Part shown: one piece after another, positions 8,665-18,629 of the stretch
Numbering within the stretch: position 1 is the stretch's first letter
Layout of the letters: each line of letters opens with the position of its first letter
NCBI GenBank assembly: GCA_002686265.1
Contig: NZBA01000041.1
Span: 16,231-80,230 of the forward strand
Length of the DNA: 64,000 nt
Reading direction: 5' to 3'
DNA from: Planctomycetota bacterium
GTDB lineage: Bacteria; Planctomycetota; UBA1135; GCA-002686595
Position numbers and translations under genes: made by a program
Notes under the pieces: generated by a model
Database searches by the model: none
Told to the model about the DNA's origin: nothing
The model's input: the letters and a program-made list of their open reading frames with translations, nothing else

Positions 8665-10002
8665 ATGAAACGAATTTTCTTGATTGTCCTGACGTGCTTC
8701 TTGATTCTCTCCGCCGCCACTATAAGCGAGGCGGAAGAACGCAAGCCAACCAGAGTTCATCACTCGTCGGACTTCGGTTGGAAGGCGGGTCAGGATGTCA
8801 CCAAAGCTTTCCAGCAGTTGCTGGAAGGCGGCAAACTGAAGGCGGGCGATGAATTGCGCTTGCAGCACACCTACCGCATCGCCGGTAGCCACAGTCTGCC
8901 AGACAACTTCACGCTCTCCGCAGTGAAGTGTGCCGGGTTTGACGTGACCGACGCGGTCGATCCGAAGAACAATCGCGCGTTGTTGGAACTCGGCGATGGG
9001 GTCACGGTCAGGAACCTGACGATCAAGTATCTGAACACGCCGCCGCTCGGTCCGACCGGTGGAAAGCACGACGTGAATTTCACGAGACGGCTTGGGATTC
9101 AGGCTCGCAACAAGAAAAGAATCCGGATCGAAAACTGCCGGTTGACCGGCTCGATCAACCATCATCTTCGATTGACGGATTGCAACGACATCGAGATCGT
9201 CGGCACGCATGTCGCTGGCGGCTATTGGTCGATCATGCTGACCGGCTGCGACAAGCTCGTCTTTCGGCGTTGCCTGATCGAACAATGTCAGGGCGACGGC
9301 ATCAAGACCGGCGGCGGAGCGAGTGGTGCGGTACGAAACGTCCTGGTGGAGAACTGCGTCTTTCAGGACAACGCGCGCGACGGAATTGACACTACAGGCG
9401 GCTTTAACAATTCCATTGTACGAAACTGCGTGTTTCGCCGTCTCGGAGTTTCCGGGCTCGATGTGAAATCCCACTACGAGTCCCGTACGGGCCGAATCGA
9501 AGATCTCGCGCCGGAGAACATTGGCATCCTCGTCGAGAAATGCCTCTTTCATGACATGCCGAACGCGTTGGTGATTACTACGCTTGATTGCGGACGCCGC
9601 ACGGGTCTGGGGAATGAGCTTCTCAACGCCGCCAACATGAAGAAGTATGCTCCGCACGATATCGACATCAACAACTGCGTGTTCGGGCATGTGGAAAAGC
9701 CGCTTCGCACCGCACACAAGGGCGGCTATGGCGTGAATTATCCGAGCGACGAGGGCGAGCACATGCGGATGATCCTGATGAAGGATGCTTATGACATACG
9801 ATACAAGGATGTCCGCATTTTCGGCGATCGAGTCATGCCCGTTCATATCAGTAGCATTGGCGGCTCACGACACCTCTCCAAGGAAGCCGCCGAGGGGATC
9901 ATCCCCAGCATCACTGGCAACGTGCTCGACCAACCCGCGAAGCCAGTCAAGCCGGGAGTGAAAGAAGTACCGTTTGCCTGCGGACCACAGCCAATGAAGT
10001 GA
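8665..10002 (+). CDS. Secreted right-handed parallel beta-helix protein
   Basis: A 445-residue protein; the start at 8665 (MKRIFLIVLTCFLILSAATI) gives a compact signal peptide, whereas the 8632 alternative adds eleven polar residues. Successive coils are visible: VRNLTIKYL, IRIENCRLTGS, DIEIVGTHVAGG, LVFRRCLIEQC, VLVENCVFQDN and SIVRNCVFRRL, the ladder of N-x-V-F and C-x-F/L turns found in pectate-lyase-like and polygalacturonase-like helices (Beta_helix, PF13229-like). Catalytic residues of known pectinases are not evident, so it could be a lyase, an epimerase or a binding protein. The neighbours (PL22-like and sulfatase) favour a role on an acidic polysaccharide. Confidence 0.75.
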   Translation: MKRIFLIVLTCFLILSAATISEAEERKPTRVHHSSDFGWKAGQDVTKAFQQLLEGGKLKAGDELRLQHTYRIAGSHSLPDNFTLSAVKCAGFDVTDAVDPKNNRALLELGDGVTVRNLTIKYLNTPPLGPTGGKHDVNFTRRLGIQARNKKRIRIENCRLTGSINHHLRLTDCNDIEIVGTHVAGGYWSIMLTGCDKLVFRRCLIEQCQGDGIKTGGGASGAVRNVLVENCVFQDNARDGIDTTGGFNNSIVRNCVFRRLGVSGLDVKSHYESRTGRIEDLAPENIGILVEKCLFHDMPNALVITTLDCGRRTGLGNELLNAANMKKYAPHDIDINNCVFGHVEKPLRTAHKGGYGVNYPSDEGEHMRMILMKDAYDIRYKDVRIFGDRVMPVHISSIGGSRHLSKEAAEGIIPSITGNVLDQPAKPVKPGVKEVPFACGPQPMK

Positions 10003-10089
10003 GCATACTAAATGACTCATTGGCGTTGATCTTCGCTGATTGTAGCTGCAGTCGCCAGACCGCGGAAACAGAATCAATTCGGAACTGAA

Positions 10090-13000
10090 ATGATGAATCG
10101 AATAATCACCCTCGCCCTCACACTGTTCATTCCCGCAATTGCCAACGCCGAGACCTTTCTCGTCGAGAATGGCCAGCCGCGCGCAGAAATCGTCATTGCT
10201 AAAGATTCGCCGCGTTCGACTCGACTGGCGGCTCATGAATTGCAGACATCCATCGAGAAGATTTCCGGCGCTAAGCTGAGCATCACGACGAAGCCCGACG
10301 CGGATGTGCCGGTGCGGATTTACGTGGGAGCAAGCCCGCACGCCGAAAAGCTGGGTGTAACTGCCGATCGGCTGAAGCACGGCGCTTATCGGATGGTGTC
10401 CGGCGAGAATTGGCTGGTGCTGATCGGCGAGGACACGGACTTCGTACCGATCGAGCCGTGGGCGAAGAATAATGGCGATCGCCGGAACCTTCAGGCGAAC
10501 TGGGAAAAGGCGAGCGGGCTGCCGTTTGGTGTTCCCAATGGCGGGATGTACAAGAACCGCGAACGCATGCCCAAAGAGTTGGCGAAAGAAGACGGTGAGT
10601 ATCTGTGGGCTTTTGATGAACGCGGATCGTACAACGCGGTTTGCGGTTTTCTGCGAAGACTTGGCGTCCGCTGGTACCTGCCGGACGAGTTGGGCGAAGT
10701 CGTCCCGAAGATGGCAAGCATTCCACTGCCGAAGATCGACGAGACCGTCAAACCCGACTTTGAGATCCGACAGTTCAGCGTACGTTTCGGCACGGCGGAT
10801 GACGAAGTCATGCGATGGGCGATGCGGCTGGGGATTCGTCAGACCTACGGGCTGATGATCGCTCACGGGATGCACACGATGACGCACCCTGACTCGCTCA
10901 AAAAGCAGCACCCGAAGTGGTTCGCCCTGTATGGCGGCAAACGCGACACGCAAACCGGCAAGCGTCTCAATCATCTCTGCTATTCGAACGAAGAGCTTTT
11001 CAACGCCACCGTGAAGTGGGCGCGGGCACAGTTCGATGTCTACGACTATGAAACCGTCTCGATCATGCCGCCGGATGCTTACGGTTCGATCTGTCAGTGC
11101 GAGTTGTGTGGAGGCAAGCAGGTCGATGAGATGGGATCGCGCGGCAAGCTATCCAATCACGTCTGGGACTTTGCGAATCGCGTCGCCAGAGAAGTTCGTA
11201 AAACGCACCCCGACAAGTTGATTGCCTGTTGTGCGTACGGGGCCAACACGCTGCCGCCAACGAACATCGACAGGCTGGAGCCGAACGTGCAGGTCATCAT
11301 CGTCGGTGGACGCCGCCCGCGCAACAGCCTGCCGGAACAACGCGAGTACGTTCGAAATCTCCGCGCAGGTTGGCTGGAGAAGACCGACAGACCAATCATC
11401 ATTTTCGAGAACTATCCTTTCACCGGGCGCGGGACTTATCTGCCCGGATTTGTCGCGAGGACCAATGGTAGAAGCATTAACGCAACCAAAGGCGTGTCGC
11501 GCGGCGAAGATATCTGGCTGAGCTTCCCCCGCTACCACGACGATCCCAACATCGGCTTCGATCACTTTCAGGTCTACTTCACGGCCCGCATGTGGTGGGG
11601 CGGCAAGGACGCAGATGTTGAGGCGTTGCTCGATGAATACTGCCGTCTGTTCTACGGACCGGCGGGATCGAAGATGAAAGCGTTCTTCGACTACTGCGAA
11701 GTCAACTATCAGGCGATGGAGAGTGACAAGGAGAAGGTCGATCGTGCGCTGGCCATGTTCGCCGAAGCCAAGGCGAGTGTGTCGAAGGCGTCGGTCTACG
11801 CCAAGCGACTCGCGCTGATCGACAAGTTCCTCAATGCACTGCGAAGCAAGGCAAGACTGCTCGCACAGGGACGCGGCCCGGTTCCGAAACTCCGCACGGT
11901 CTGGGAACCGCAAGAGCCGATCAAGATCGACGGCAAACTCGACGAGCCGTATTGGGTGAAGCATCGCGAATGGTCAGTCGGCCGACTTCGCGAGTTGCAA
12001 ACCGGCGGACGGCCGATCTACGGATCGACGGTCATGGCCGGATGGGACCGGAGTGGCCAGAACGTCTATTTCGGCATCCGCTGTGAAGAACGACCCGGCG
12101 AGAAGCTGAATGTCACAGCAACAAAGCACGACGATCAGGCTCTCTTCTACGGCGACGCGATCGAGATCGAACTCGATACGGACAAGCACAGCTACTACCA
12201 GATCGCCGTCAGCCCCGCAGGTGCAATCGTCGATTTGGATCGCAGCACGGGTCGCCAGTTCGACTGGCAATCGCAGGCGGAAGTGGCGACGCACATCGCG
12301 GACGATCACTGGACGGTCGAAATTCGCATCCCCGTCACCGAAGACGAAAACGATCCGCTCAATCAAGTAATCGGACGCAAGCCGTCGCAGAGTCTGCCGT
12401 GGCATTTCAACGTCTGCCGCCAGCGGATTCGTGAACACGCCTCGGAGTACTCGGCGTTTGCACCAACGGGAACGGCTGGTTTCCACGTCCCCATGAAGTT
12501 CGCCCACTTCTACGACGGCCGCTCGCACGCCTTCGATGTGGACGAAACCGTGACCGACTGGCTTATCGAATCGTCAGCGGCAGGCAAGCTGATGAGCAGC
12601 CGCAAATTCGGGGAAGCTCTTGCGGCATTTGTTGCTCTGTCGAATCGTGAGAAGGCGACCGACTACCAGAAATCGCACGCTCTGTCACAGGCGGCCGCGT
12701 GTGCCCGGCTCGCGAAGGATTTTGAAAAGGCCGCTGAATTGGCGAAGCAGATTCCGCTCGAAGCCATCTCAAAAACATCGCAAATGCAGAACCTGTTGGC
12801 CGAGCGGAAGTGGGATGCCGTCATCGAGCGATTCGGCTCCGAAGATTTCTCGCATTGGCCCTTCACGCAGATCGGAGCGGCGGCGTTTGCTCGCAGCCGC
12901 GCTTACTACGCCGCAAAATCAGGCGAAAAGGCGGATACCGATTTGCGGTCAGCGTTGGAGTTCACGTCCGATCCGCGGATTCGCCTGAGCATACTTCAGA

Positions 13001-13371
13001 CCATGGGAGCAAACGGCGAACGTGTCCTTGGAAACGATGATCTGGCCCTCGAAGCGTACCAGTCGATTGCTGCTTCAAAAACGGCGACTGGCAGCGCCGA
13101 GTACTTCACTGGGTTACAAGGCGCGGCCCGCATACTCACTCGGCGCGGCGACTATGCCGAAGCGCTGAAAGTGCTGAGTCTCGTCGATGCCGAAAGACTC
13201 GGCGGAAGCTGGACCGGTTCGATGTTGCTCGCCCGCGGCCAGACGCTCGAAGCAGCAGGCCGCAAAGCTGACGCCTTGAAGGCCTACCGAGCCGTGATTT
13301 CGAGCAAGGCGGCGAACAAAGCTCACCGAGACGCTGCGGAAGCGGCAACCAGACGTTTGGAGAAGAAGTGA
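10090..13371 (+). CDS. DUF4838 / CBM9-like / TPR protein, exported
   Basis: A 1093-residue protein in four parts. After a short signal peptide (MMNRIITLALTLFIPAIANA) comes the alpha-glucuronidase N-terminal-like domain (about 25-155), a DUF4838-type barrel (about 190-590, with a C-Q-C-E-L-C cluster near 340), a CBM9-like domain (about 600-810, starting PIKIDGKLDEPYW and holding a GDAIEIELDTD strand), and a helical TPR-like tail (about 850-1090, FGEALAAFVALSN and GDYAEALKVLSLVD). CBM9-like modules bind reducing ends in xylanases. This layout suggests a cell-surface glycosidase with its own binding and protein-contact modules. It is paralogous to the 5788 gene in the first two domains. The DUF6807-PhoD gene begins within six bases of its stop. 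Confidence 0.8.
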   Translation: MMNRIITLALTLFIPAIANAETFLVENGQPRAEIVIAKDSPRSTRLAAHELQTSIEKISGAKLSITTKPDADVPVRIYVGASPHAEKLGVTADRLKHGAYRMVSGENWLVLIGEDTDFVPIEPWAKNNGDRRNLQANWEKASGLPFGVPNGGMYKNRERMPKELAKEDGEYLWAFDERGSYNAVCGFLRRLGVRWYLPDELGEVVPKMASIPLPKIDETVKPDFEIRQFSVRFGTADDEVMRWAMRLGIRQTYGLMIAHGMHTMTHPDSLKKQHPKWFALYGGKRDTQTGKRLNHLCYSNEELFNATVKWARAQFDVYDYETVSIMPPDAYGSICQCELCGGKQVDEMGSRGKLSNHVWDFANRVAREVRKTHPDKLIACCAYGANTLPPTNIDRLEPNVQVIIVGGRRPRNSLPEQREYVRNLRAGWLEKTDRPIIIFENYPFTGRGTYLPGFVARTNGRSINATKGVSRGEDIWLSFPRYHDDPNIGFDHFQVYFTARMWWGGKDADVEALLDEYCRLFYGPAGSKMKAFFDYCEVNYQAMESDKEKVDRALAMFAEAKASVSKASVYAKRLALIDKFLNALRSKARLLAQGRGPVPKLRTVWEPQEPIKIDGKLDEPYWVKHREWSVGRLRELQTGGRPIYGSTVMAGWDRSGQNVYFGIRCEERPGEKLNVTATKHDDQALFYGDAIEIELDTDKHSYYQIAVSPAGAIVDLDRSTGRQFDWQSQAEVATHIADDHWTVEIRIPVTEDENDPLNQVIGRKPSQSLPWHFNVCRQRIREHASEYSAFAPTGTAGFHVPMKFAHFYDGRSHAFDVDETVTDWLIESSAAGKLMSSRKFGEALAAFVALSNREKATDYQKSHALSQAAACARLAKDFEKAAELAKQIPLEAISKTSQMQNLLAERKWDAVIERFGSEDFSHWPFTQIGAAAFARSRAYYAAKSGEKADTDLRSALEFTSDPRIRLSILQTMGANGERVLGNDDLALEAYQSIAASKTATGSAEYFTGLQGAARILTRRGDYAEALKVLSLVDAERLGGSWTGSMLLARGQTLEAAGRKADALKAYRAVISSKAANKAHRDAAEAATRRLEKK

Positions 13372-13376
13372 CAGCT

Positions 13377-15758
13377 ATGAAGGTTCTGATGTACACCGTC
13401 GTTGCCGTTTTGGTCACTGCCTCACATGTAACCGCCGATGTCCGACTGACCGAACTCGACGATCGCATCCGCGTTGAGATTGATGGTCGGCTCTTCACCG
13501 AGTGGCGACATAAGGAGTGGCTTGGGCCTTATTTCTATCCCGTGATCGGACCGAACGGTGAGACGATCACGCGTCACTATCCCATGAAGGACGGCGTGGC
13601 GCATGAGGCGCAGGATCATCCGCATCATCGTTCGTTGCGATTCGCGCACAGCGACGTGAATGGATTGAACTTCTGGTACTGGCGTCCCGGCAGGGAACGC
13701 GAGTTGTCCAATGCCGAGATCAGGTTGGAGAAGGTCGAGAAACTGACTTCCGGTTCAGTTGGCGAGCTCGTGCTATGGAACCGCTGGTTGGACGGTGACA
13801 AGCTCGTGCTCCGATTGCGCATGCACGCGCGATTCATTCCGTTGGAGCGCCGGCAGGTCTTGCTGGACTACGACGTCAAGCTCTTCGCCGGCGACGAGCC
13901 GGTTAGATTTGGCGACACGAAGGACGGCGGTATGTATGTTCGCGTCGCGGGCACCATGAAGGTGCAGGCCCATCGGCAGGCGGGCAGCAAGGAGTTCAAG
14001 GGGACGATTCTCAACTCCCGCGGCCATCGCAACGCTGACGCCTGGGGCAAGCGCGCCGAATGGGTCGATTACTACGGACCGGATGCAAGCGGCCGCACCG
14101 TCGGCATCGCGATGTTTGATCATCCGGACAATCTGCGATTCCCCGTCCACTGGCACGCCCGAACGTACGGATTGCTGGCGGCAAACCGGTTTGGAGCCGA
14201 CCACTTCGATCCGCATCTGCAGAAGCCGCCCGGAACTTCCTGCCGTCCGTATGGCGATGGTTGTCCGGCCTGCAAATCGCAGGGAGGCGCTTACACCATT
14301 CCCGCGGGGCACAATCTCGAGCTGCGCCATCGCTTTTACTTCCACCACGGCGACACCCAAGCCGCCAGGGTCGCCGAACATTATCGCGCCTACGCCCAGG
14401 CGCTTGCCGCGCAAGGTGAATTTGCTGGTGAAGTGACAGCCAACTCCGTCCTGTTGCAAACCCGCCTGACTGCCACCGCCGGTCTCGACGTCAATGGCGA
14501 TGTTCCCGGAGCCTCGGGAGTGGCCTGTTTTGAATACGCCGCCAGTCCGGACTTCAAGTCCGCGAAACGTACGGATTGGACGAACGCCCGCGCCGATCGT
14601 GATTTCATCGTGCGCCACAAGCTGACCGGCCTGAAACCCGATACCATCTACTTCTATCGTGCGTTGATCGGCGGGAATCGAAAGATGTTTCGCAACGGCC
14701 CTGTCCGTCAGTTCCGGACCCATCCAGGTGCGCAGGCCAATCGTGAAGTCAGTTTCTGCATCGGCAGTTGCATGATCTACGAACGCTTTATGGACGGCAC
14801 ATCCGCCAACAAACTACCACTCGCCACGACTCACGAAGATCGTCGTCTCGGCTACCCATCGTTTGCGGCTATGACGAAGCTCAAGCCGGACTTCTTTGTC
14901 GGGACCGGCGACATCGTCTACTACGACTGGCCACGCACGAAGGAACATCCAGCCGCCACCACGCTGCCCGAATTGCGTAAGAAATGGCATGAGCAGTTCC
15001 GTTTTCCACGTCTTGTCGAATTCTTTGGTCGCACTCCAGCCTACTGGTCCAAGGACGATCACGACTTCCGCTATGACGACGCCGATCACACCGGTCCGAA
15101 ACTTCCGGCAGCCCAAACCGGCATCGACCTCTTCCGCGAACAACTGCCCATCGTTCCCGCCGGCGACGCCGAAGCCCCGACCTACCGCACTCATCGCGTC
15201 AGCAAGCATCTGCAGGTTTGGCTTACCGAAGGTCGCGATCATCGCTCGCCCAACAAGATGCCGGACGGTCCCGGTAAGTCGCTTTGGGGCAGGACCCAAC
15301 GCGAATGGCTTCAACGCACGCTCAAGGCAAGCGATGCGACCTGGAAGATCCTCATTTCTCCCACGCCCATGGTCGGCCCGGACGGCAAGCACAAGAAAGA
15401 TAGCCACGCCAACCTCGGCGGCTTCCAACACGAGGCGAACGAGTTCTTCGCCTGGCTGAAGCGAAACGAAATCAAGGGCTTCTTCACCGTCTGCGGCGAC
15501 CGCCACTGGCAGTTCCACAGCATCCATCCGTCAGGCGTCGAGGAGTTCGGCTGCGGAGCCTTGAACGACGAAAACGCCATCCTTGGCCACGCCCCCGGCG
15601 ATCCTCGCAGCACAGATCCCGCCGGCCTGATCAAACAACCCTTCAAGTACGCCGAGCCAACCGGCGGATTCCTGCACGTCCTGAGTCGAGAAAGCGGAAC
15701 CCTGCGAATCGAATTCCGCGACGACCAAGGCAAAGTGCTTCACGCCGTTGAGAAGTAA
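13377..15758 (+). CDS. DUF6807 (PmoA-like) fused to PhoD-type metallophosphatase
   Basis: A 793-residue two-part protein. ATG 13377 is preferred over the GTG at 13368; MKVLMYTVVAVLVTASHVTA is the signal. Residues 20-340 match DUF6807, a planctomycete family annotated PmoA-like: GPYFYPVIGPNGETITRHYP and a histidine cluster AQDHPHHRSLRF. Residues 345-450 look like the fibronectin-like PhoD N-domain (LKPDTIYFYRA). Residues 455-793 are a PhoD/phosphodiesterase-type metallophosphatase with DFFVGTGDIVYYD, SKDDHDFRYDDAD and VCGDRHWQFHS, the metal-ligand blocks. Both parts are normally separate proteins, so the fusion is unusual. It may hydrolyse phosphate esters on a glycan or phospholipid; the DUF6807 role is unknown. 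Confidence 0.8.
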   Translation: MKVLMYTVVAVLVTASHVTADVRLTELDDRIRVEIDGRLFTEWRHKEWLGPYFYPVIGPNGETITRHYPMKDGVAHEAQDHPHHRSLRFAHSDVNGLNFWYWRPGRERELSNAEIRLEKVEKLTSGSVGELVLWNRWLDGDKLVLRLRMHARFIPLERRQVLLDYDVKLFAGDEPVRFGDTKDGGMYVRVAGTMKVQAHRQAGSKEFKGTILNSRGHRNADAWGKRAEWVDYYGPDASGRTVGIAMFDHPDNLRFPVHWHARTYGLLAANRFGADHFDPHLQKPPGTSCRPYGDGCPACKSQGGAYTIPAGHNLELRHRFYFHHGDTQAARVAEHYRAYAQALAAQGEFAGEVTANSVLLQTRLTATAGLDVNGDVPGASGVACFEYAASPDFKSAKRTDWTNARADRDFIVRHKLTGLKPDTIYFYRALIGGNRKMFRNGPVRQFRTHPGAQANREVSFCIGSCMIYERFMDGTSANKLPLATTHEDRRLGYPSFAAMTKLKPDFFVGTGDIVYYDWPRTKEHPAATTLPELRKKWHEQFRFPRLVEFFGRTPAYWSKDDHDFRYDDADHTGPKLPAAQTGIDLFREQLPIVPAGDAEAPTYRTHRVSKHLQVWLTEGRDHRSPNKMPDGPGKSLWGRTQREWLQRTLKASDATWKILISPTPMVGPDGKHKKDSHANLGGFQHEANEFFAWLKRNEIKGFFTVCGDRHWQFHSIHPSGVEEFGCGALNDENAILGHAPGDPRSTDPAGLIKQPFKYAEPTGGFLHVLSRESGTLRIEFRDDQGKVLHAVEK

Positions 15759-15765
15759 TGAACTC

Positions 15766-15794
15766 GTAGTGGATTTCGCCAGAAATCCCACTAC
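15766..15794 (+). repeat. Short palindromic intergenic repeat
   Basis: GTAGTGGATTTC and GAAATCCCACTAC are near-perfect inverted arms around a CGCCA loop. The hairpin sits between the DUF6807-PhoD stop and the next gene. Its form, starting with GTAG and ending with CTAC, is shared with other palindromes in this window. It could act as a transcript-processing hairpin, but no T-tract follows, so a rho-independent terminator is not supported. Confidence 0.6.
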
Positions 15795-15817
15795 AGCAAT
15801 TGATGGAGAAAGCAACT

Positions 15818-17233
15818 ATGTACCGACTGGTGCTGATCTCGTACGCGATAGTAGCAACGTGTCAACTGGCCGTTGCGGACCAGAAGCAGCCGCAGGAACC
15901 GTTCGTTTTCGGGTACGCGGATAAACTGAGCTATCTGCCCGGAGAAGATGTCGCCTTTCATGTTTCGAGCAGTGCGACCAGTGTTCGCATCGTCATCGAA
16001 CGACAGGGCGGAACCAATGAAACGGTGTTTGAGAAGCCTGATGTTCCTTGCCGGACTCATCCCATTCCGGATCGAGCGTCGTCGCACGGATGCAACTGGC
16101 CGGCCACGTTCAAGCTGCAGATTCCCGATGACTGGAAGTCCGGCTGCTATATCGCGACGCTGATTATCAAGAGTAACGACAAGGAAACTCGCAGTCAGGT
16201 GCTGTTTGTAGTCCGGTCTGCCGAGCCGGGAAAGAACACTCGGATTCTGCTGCAGCTCGCAACCAATACCTATAACGCTTACACGAACTGGGGCGGGCAC
16301 AGTCTCTACTCGTACCACGACCGCGACGGATTGCAGGGGCATCGAGTTTCCTTCAACCGACCGATGCGGCATCAATACTTCAACTGGGAATTGCCATTCG
16401 TTCGCTGGGCCGAGAACAACGGGTACTCAATCGACTACGCCGTCAACAGCGACCTCGAATTCCATCCGGAAATCCTGAAGCACTATCGGCTGGTGCTGAG
16501 CGTCGGACACGATGAGTACTGGTCGGCTCCGATGCGGGATCATCTGGAGAAGTACATTGCCGACGGCGGCAATGTGGCGTTTTTCAGCGGCAACACGTGC
16601 TGCTGGCAGGTCCGTAGCGAAGACAAAGGTCGCGCTCTCACATGCTGGAAGCAGTGGTACAACGTCGACCCACTGTATCGACGAGGCGACCACAAACTGC
16701 TGAGCACGCTATGGAGCCACCATCTGGTCGAGCGACCGGAAAACCAGCTCACGGGAGTCGGTTTTCTATGGGGCGGTTATCACCGCAGTCACGGTCAGTT
16801 CATGGACGGCCCGGCATCGTTCAAAGTGCATCGCCCCGATCACTGGTTGTTCGAGGGAACGAAACTCAAACGGGACGAACGCTTTGGCGGTGAGGACACC
16901 ATCGTCGGTTACGAATGCGATGGTTGCGAGATGACATGGAAAGACGGCCTGCCGTTTCCGACGTACAAAGATGGCACGCCGGAGTCGTTTACGATTCTCG
17001 CGACCTGCCCCGCACGGTGGGCTCCCGGCGACAGTTACTGGTACGACCGCTTCCCGAAAGACCGCACTGGCGCGGCGGTTGTTGGCGTTTATACTCGCGG
17101 TGGAACGGTTGTCACAACCGGCACAACCGACTGGGCTCATGGCCTGCGTGGTAAAGATCCCGCCGTCCTGCGAATCACACAAAACATCCTCGACCGCCTG
17201 TCAGCACCGAATGCAACAAAAACCGAAGACTGA
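15818..17233 (+). CDS. N,N-dimethylformamidase beta-subunit-like protein, exported
   Basis: A 471-residue protein. ATG 15818 is chosen because a GGAG motif lies nine bases upstream and MYRLVLISYAIVATCQLAVA is a good signal; 15803 is possible. The N-terminal ~110 residues form a beta-sandwich (FVFGYADKLSYLPGEDVAFH), and the rest matches the C-terminal domain of the large subunit of N,N-dimethylformamidase: LVLSVGHDEYWSAPMRDHLE, GGNVAFFSGNTCCWQV. In that family the domain has a glutamine-amidotransferase-like fold. Planctomycetes have many copies of this family in sugar loci, so the real substrate may not be dimethylformamide. The ceramidase-like gene follows after 25 bases. Confidence 0.75.
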   Translation: MYRLVLISYAIVATCQLAVADQKQPQEPFVFGYADKLSYLPGEDVAFHVSSSATSVRIVIERQGGTNETVFEKPDVPCRTHPIPDRASSHGCNWPATFKLQIPDDWKSGCYIATLIIKSNDKETRSQVLFVVRSAEPGKNTRILLQLATNTYNAYTNWGGHSLYSYHDRDGLQGHRVSFNRPMRHQYFNWELPFVRWAENNGYSIDYAVNSDLEFHPEILKHYRLVLSVGHDEYWSAPMRDHLEKYIADGGNVAFFSGNTCCWQVRSEDKGRALTCWKQWYNVDPLYRRGDHKLLSTLWSHHLVERPENQLTGVGFLWGGYHRSHGQFMDGPASFKVHRPDHWLFEGTKLKRDERFGGEDTIVGYECDGCEMTWKDGLPFPTYKDGTPESFTILATCPARWAPGDSYWYDRFPKDRTGAAVVGVYTRGGTVVTTGTTDWAHGLRGKDPAVLRITQNILDRLSAPNATKTED

Positions 17234-17258
17234 ATACTCACTGAAGAAGAACTTACCA

Positions 17259-18629
17259 ATGAGCAACTACTTGACCAATCTTGCCGTCGTGCTTTGTGTA
17301 ATCGCTGCCTGGCCGATGTCGACGTGTGCGGACGATGGCGCGTTCAACGTGCAGTCCAACCTTCACGCGGGCGTCGCCAAGGTCGATATCACTCCGCGCG
17401 ATGTCCGCGATTTTGAAGTGACCGGGCATCGTCGCAAAGTAACCGGCGTGCGAGATCCGTTGCGCGCCGGAGTGCTCGTCCTGACGGATGGCGAGATCAA
17501 AGCGGCGATTGTGACGCTCGATACCATCGGCGCGTGGGACGAGATGGTGAAGTTGGCCCGGCAGCGGATCGAAAAAGTAACGGGCGTGCCCGCGGCGAAT
17601 ATCTTGGTCGCCGCTTCGCACAATCACTCCGGACCGAGCTTCAGCAAAAACGCCGATTGGGGACGCGAACTAATTGACAAGCTCGGCAAAGCGGCGAACG
17701 AGGCTGCGGCGAACATGCGGCCGGTGAGTGTCGGTTACGGAGAAGATCGGATCGGTTTTGGAATCAACCGCCGCAAAGTCATCAACGGCCGGGCCGTCGT
17801 GCGGCTGAATCCCGACGGTCCCAACGATCCACGCGTCAAGGTGCTGCGATTTGACGACGGGAAGTCGCTCACGCCGATGGCGGTCGTGATGCACGCGGTC
17901 TGTCATCCGTGTTTCTTCACGTGGGGCGATAAAGGTTCGCGGCCTTATCCCAACGGCTATCCGATGATGAGTGCCGACTTTCCCGGCGAAGCCCAGTCGT
18001 TTGTCGAGATGTGTTACGCGGGCAAAACGAGTTCGTTGTTCCTGCAAGGCTGTGCGGGCGACATCCGTCCGAACCTGCCAGGCTATCCGTATCGCTGCGC
18101 CGACGAAGCCGACATTCAATGGGCAGGCCGCGATCTGGGCGGCGCGGTCGTGAGAACACTGGCCCGCAGCGTCACTCGCGAACAACTGCGAACGCGGGCC
18201 GAGTTTTATCCGATTCGCGTTGCCAGTTCCGTCGTATCGCTTCCCGGCAAGCAGAGCAGAATCGACGCCGAACTGATGGCCATGAAAATCGGGCCGTTCC
18301 TACTGTTGACCATGCCGGGCGAACCGATGGTCGAGTATGGCTTCAAGCTGGAAAAAGCCATCGCCGACCGCGCCACGCCGATCATCATCGGCTATGCCAA
18401 CGGGAATCTTGGCTACATCGCCACAACGGACGCCTACAAATTCGGCGGCTACGAGCCGAACACTTCCAAGCTGGCCCCCGAAGCCGAGCCAATCATCCTG
18501 ACCGAACTCAGCCGACTGGCAGACCGAGTCGTCGGCGACGTCTTCGAATCGTTTTCCAAACACCCCAAAGACGTCAAACGTCGACAGGAACTTGAAAAAA
18601 CGCAAAAGCCTACCGGGAGTTCCCAATGA
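17259..18629 (+). CDS. Neutral/alkaline ceramidase-like protein (first copy)
   Basis: A 456-residue protein; ATG 17259 gives a signal peptide ending near STCADD. The N-terminal domain of neutral/alkaline non-lysosomal ceramidase (PF04734) is recognised from AGVAKVDITPRD, RAGVLVLTDGEIKAAIVTLD and the Zn/active-site block ASHNHSGPSFSKN. The mid-region VVMHAVCHPCFF and SADFPGEAQSF carry further conserved histidine and acidic positions. Known members hydrolyse the amide of ceramides; in planctomycetes similar proteins are abundant next to glycan genes and may act on other N-acyl compounds. The C-terminal immunoglobulin-like domain of true ceramidases is missing. It overlaps the next gene by four bases. 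A fused paralogue is at 30364. Confidence 0.8.
   Translation: MSNYLTNLAVVLCVIAAWPMSTCADDGAFNVQSNLHAGVAKVDITPRDVRDFEVTGHRRKVTGVRDPLRAGVLVLTDGEIKAAIVTLDTIGAWDEMVKLARQRIEKVTGVPAANILVAASHNHSGPSFSKNADWGRELIDKLGKAANEAAANMRPVSVGYGEDRIGFGINRRKVINGRAVVRLNPDGPNDPRVKVLRFDDGKSLTPMAVVMHAVCHPCFFTWGDKGSRPYPNGYPMMSADFPGEAQSFVEMCYAGKTSSLFLQGCAGDIRPNLPGYPYRCADEADIQWAGRDLGGAVVRTLARSVTREQLRTRAEFYPIRVASSVVSLPGKQSRIDAELMAMKIGPFLLLTMPGEPMVEYGFKLEKAIADRATPIIIGYANGNLGYIATTDAYKFGGYEPNTSKLAPEAEPIILTELSRLADRVVGDVFESFSKHPKDVKRRQELEKTQKPTGSSQ

Noticed and set aside
8593..9846. Long minus-strand open frame opposite the beta-helix gene
   Set aside because: No motif, no start context, and it mirrors codon bias of the real + strand gene.
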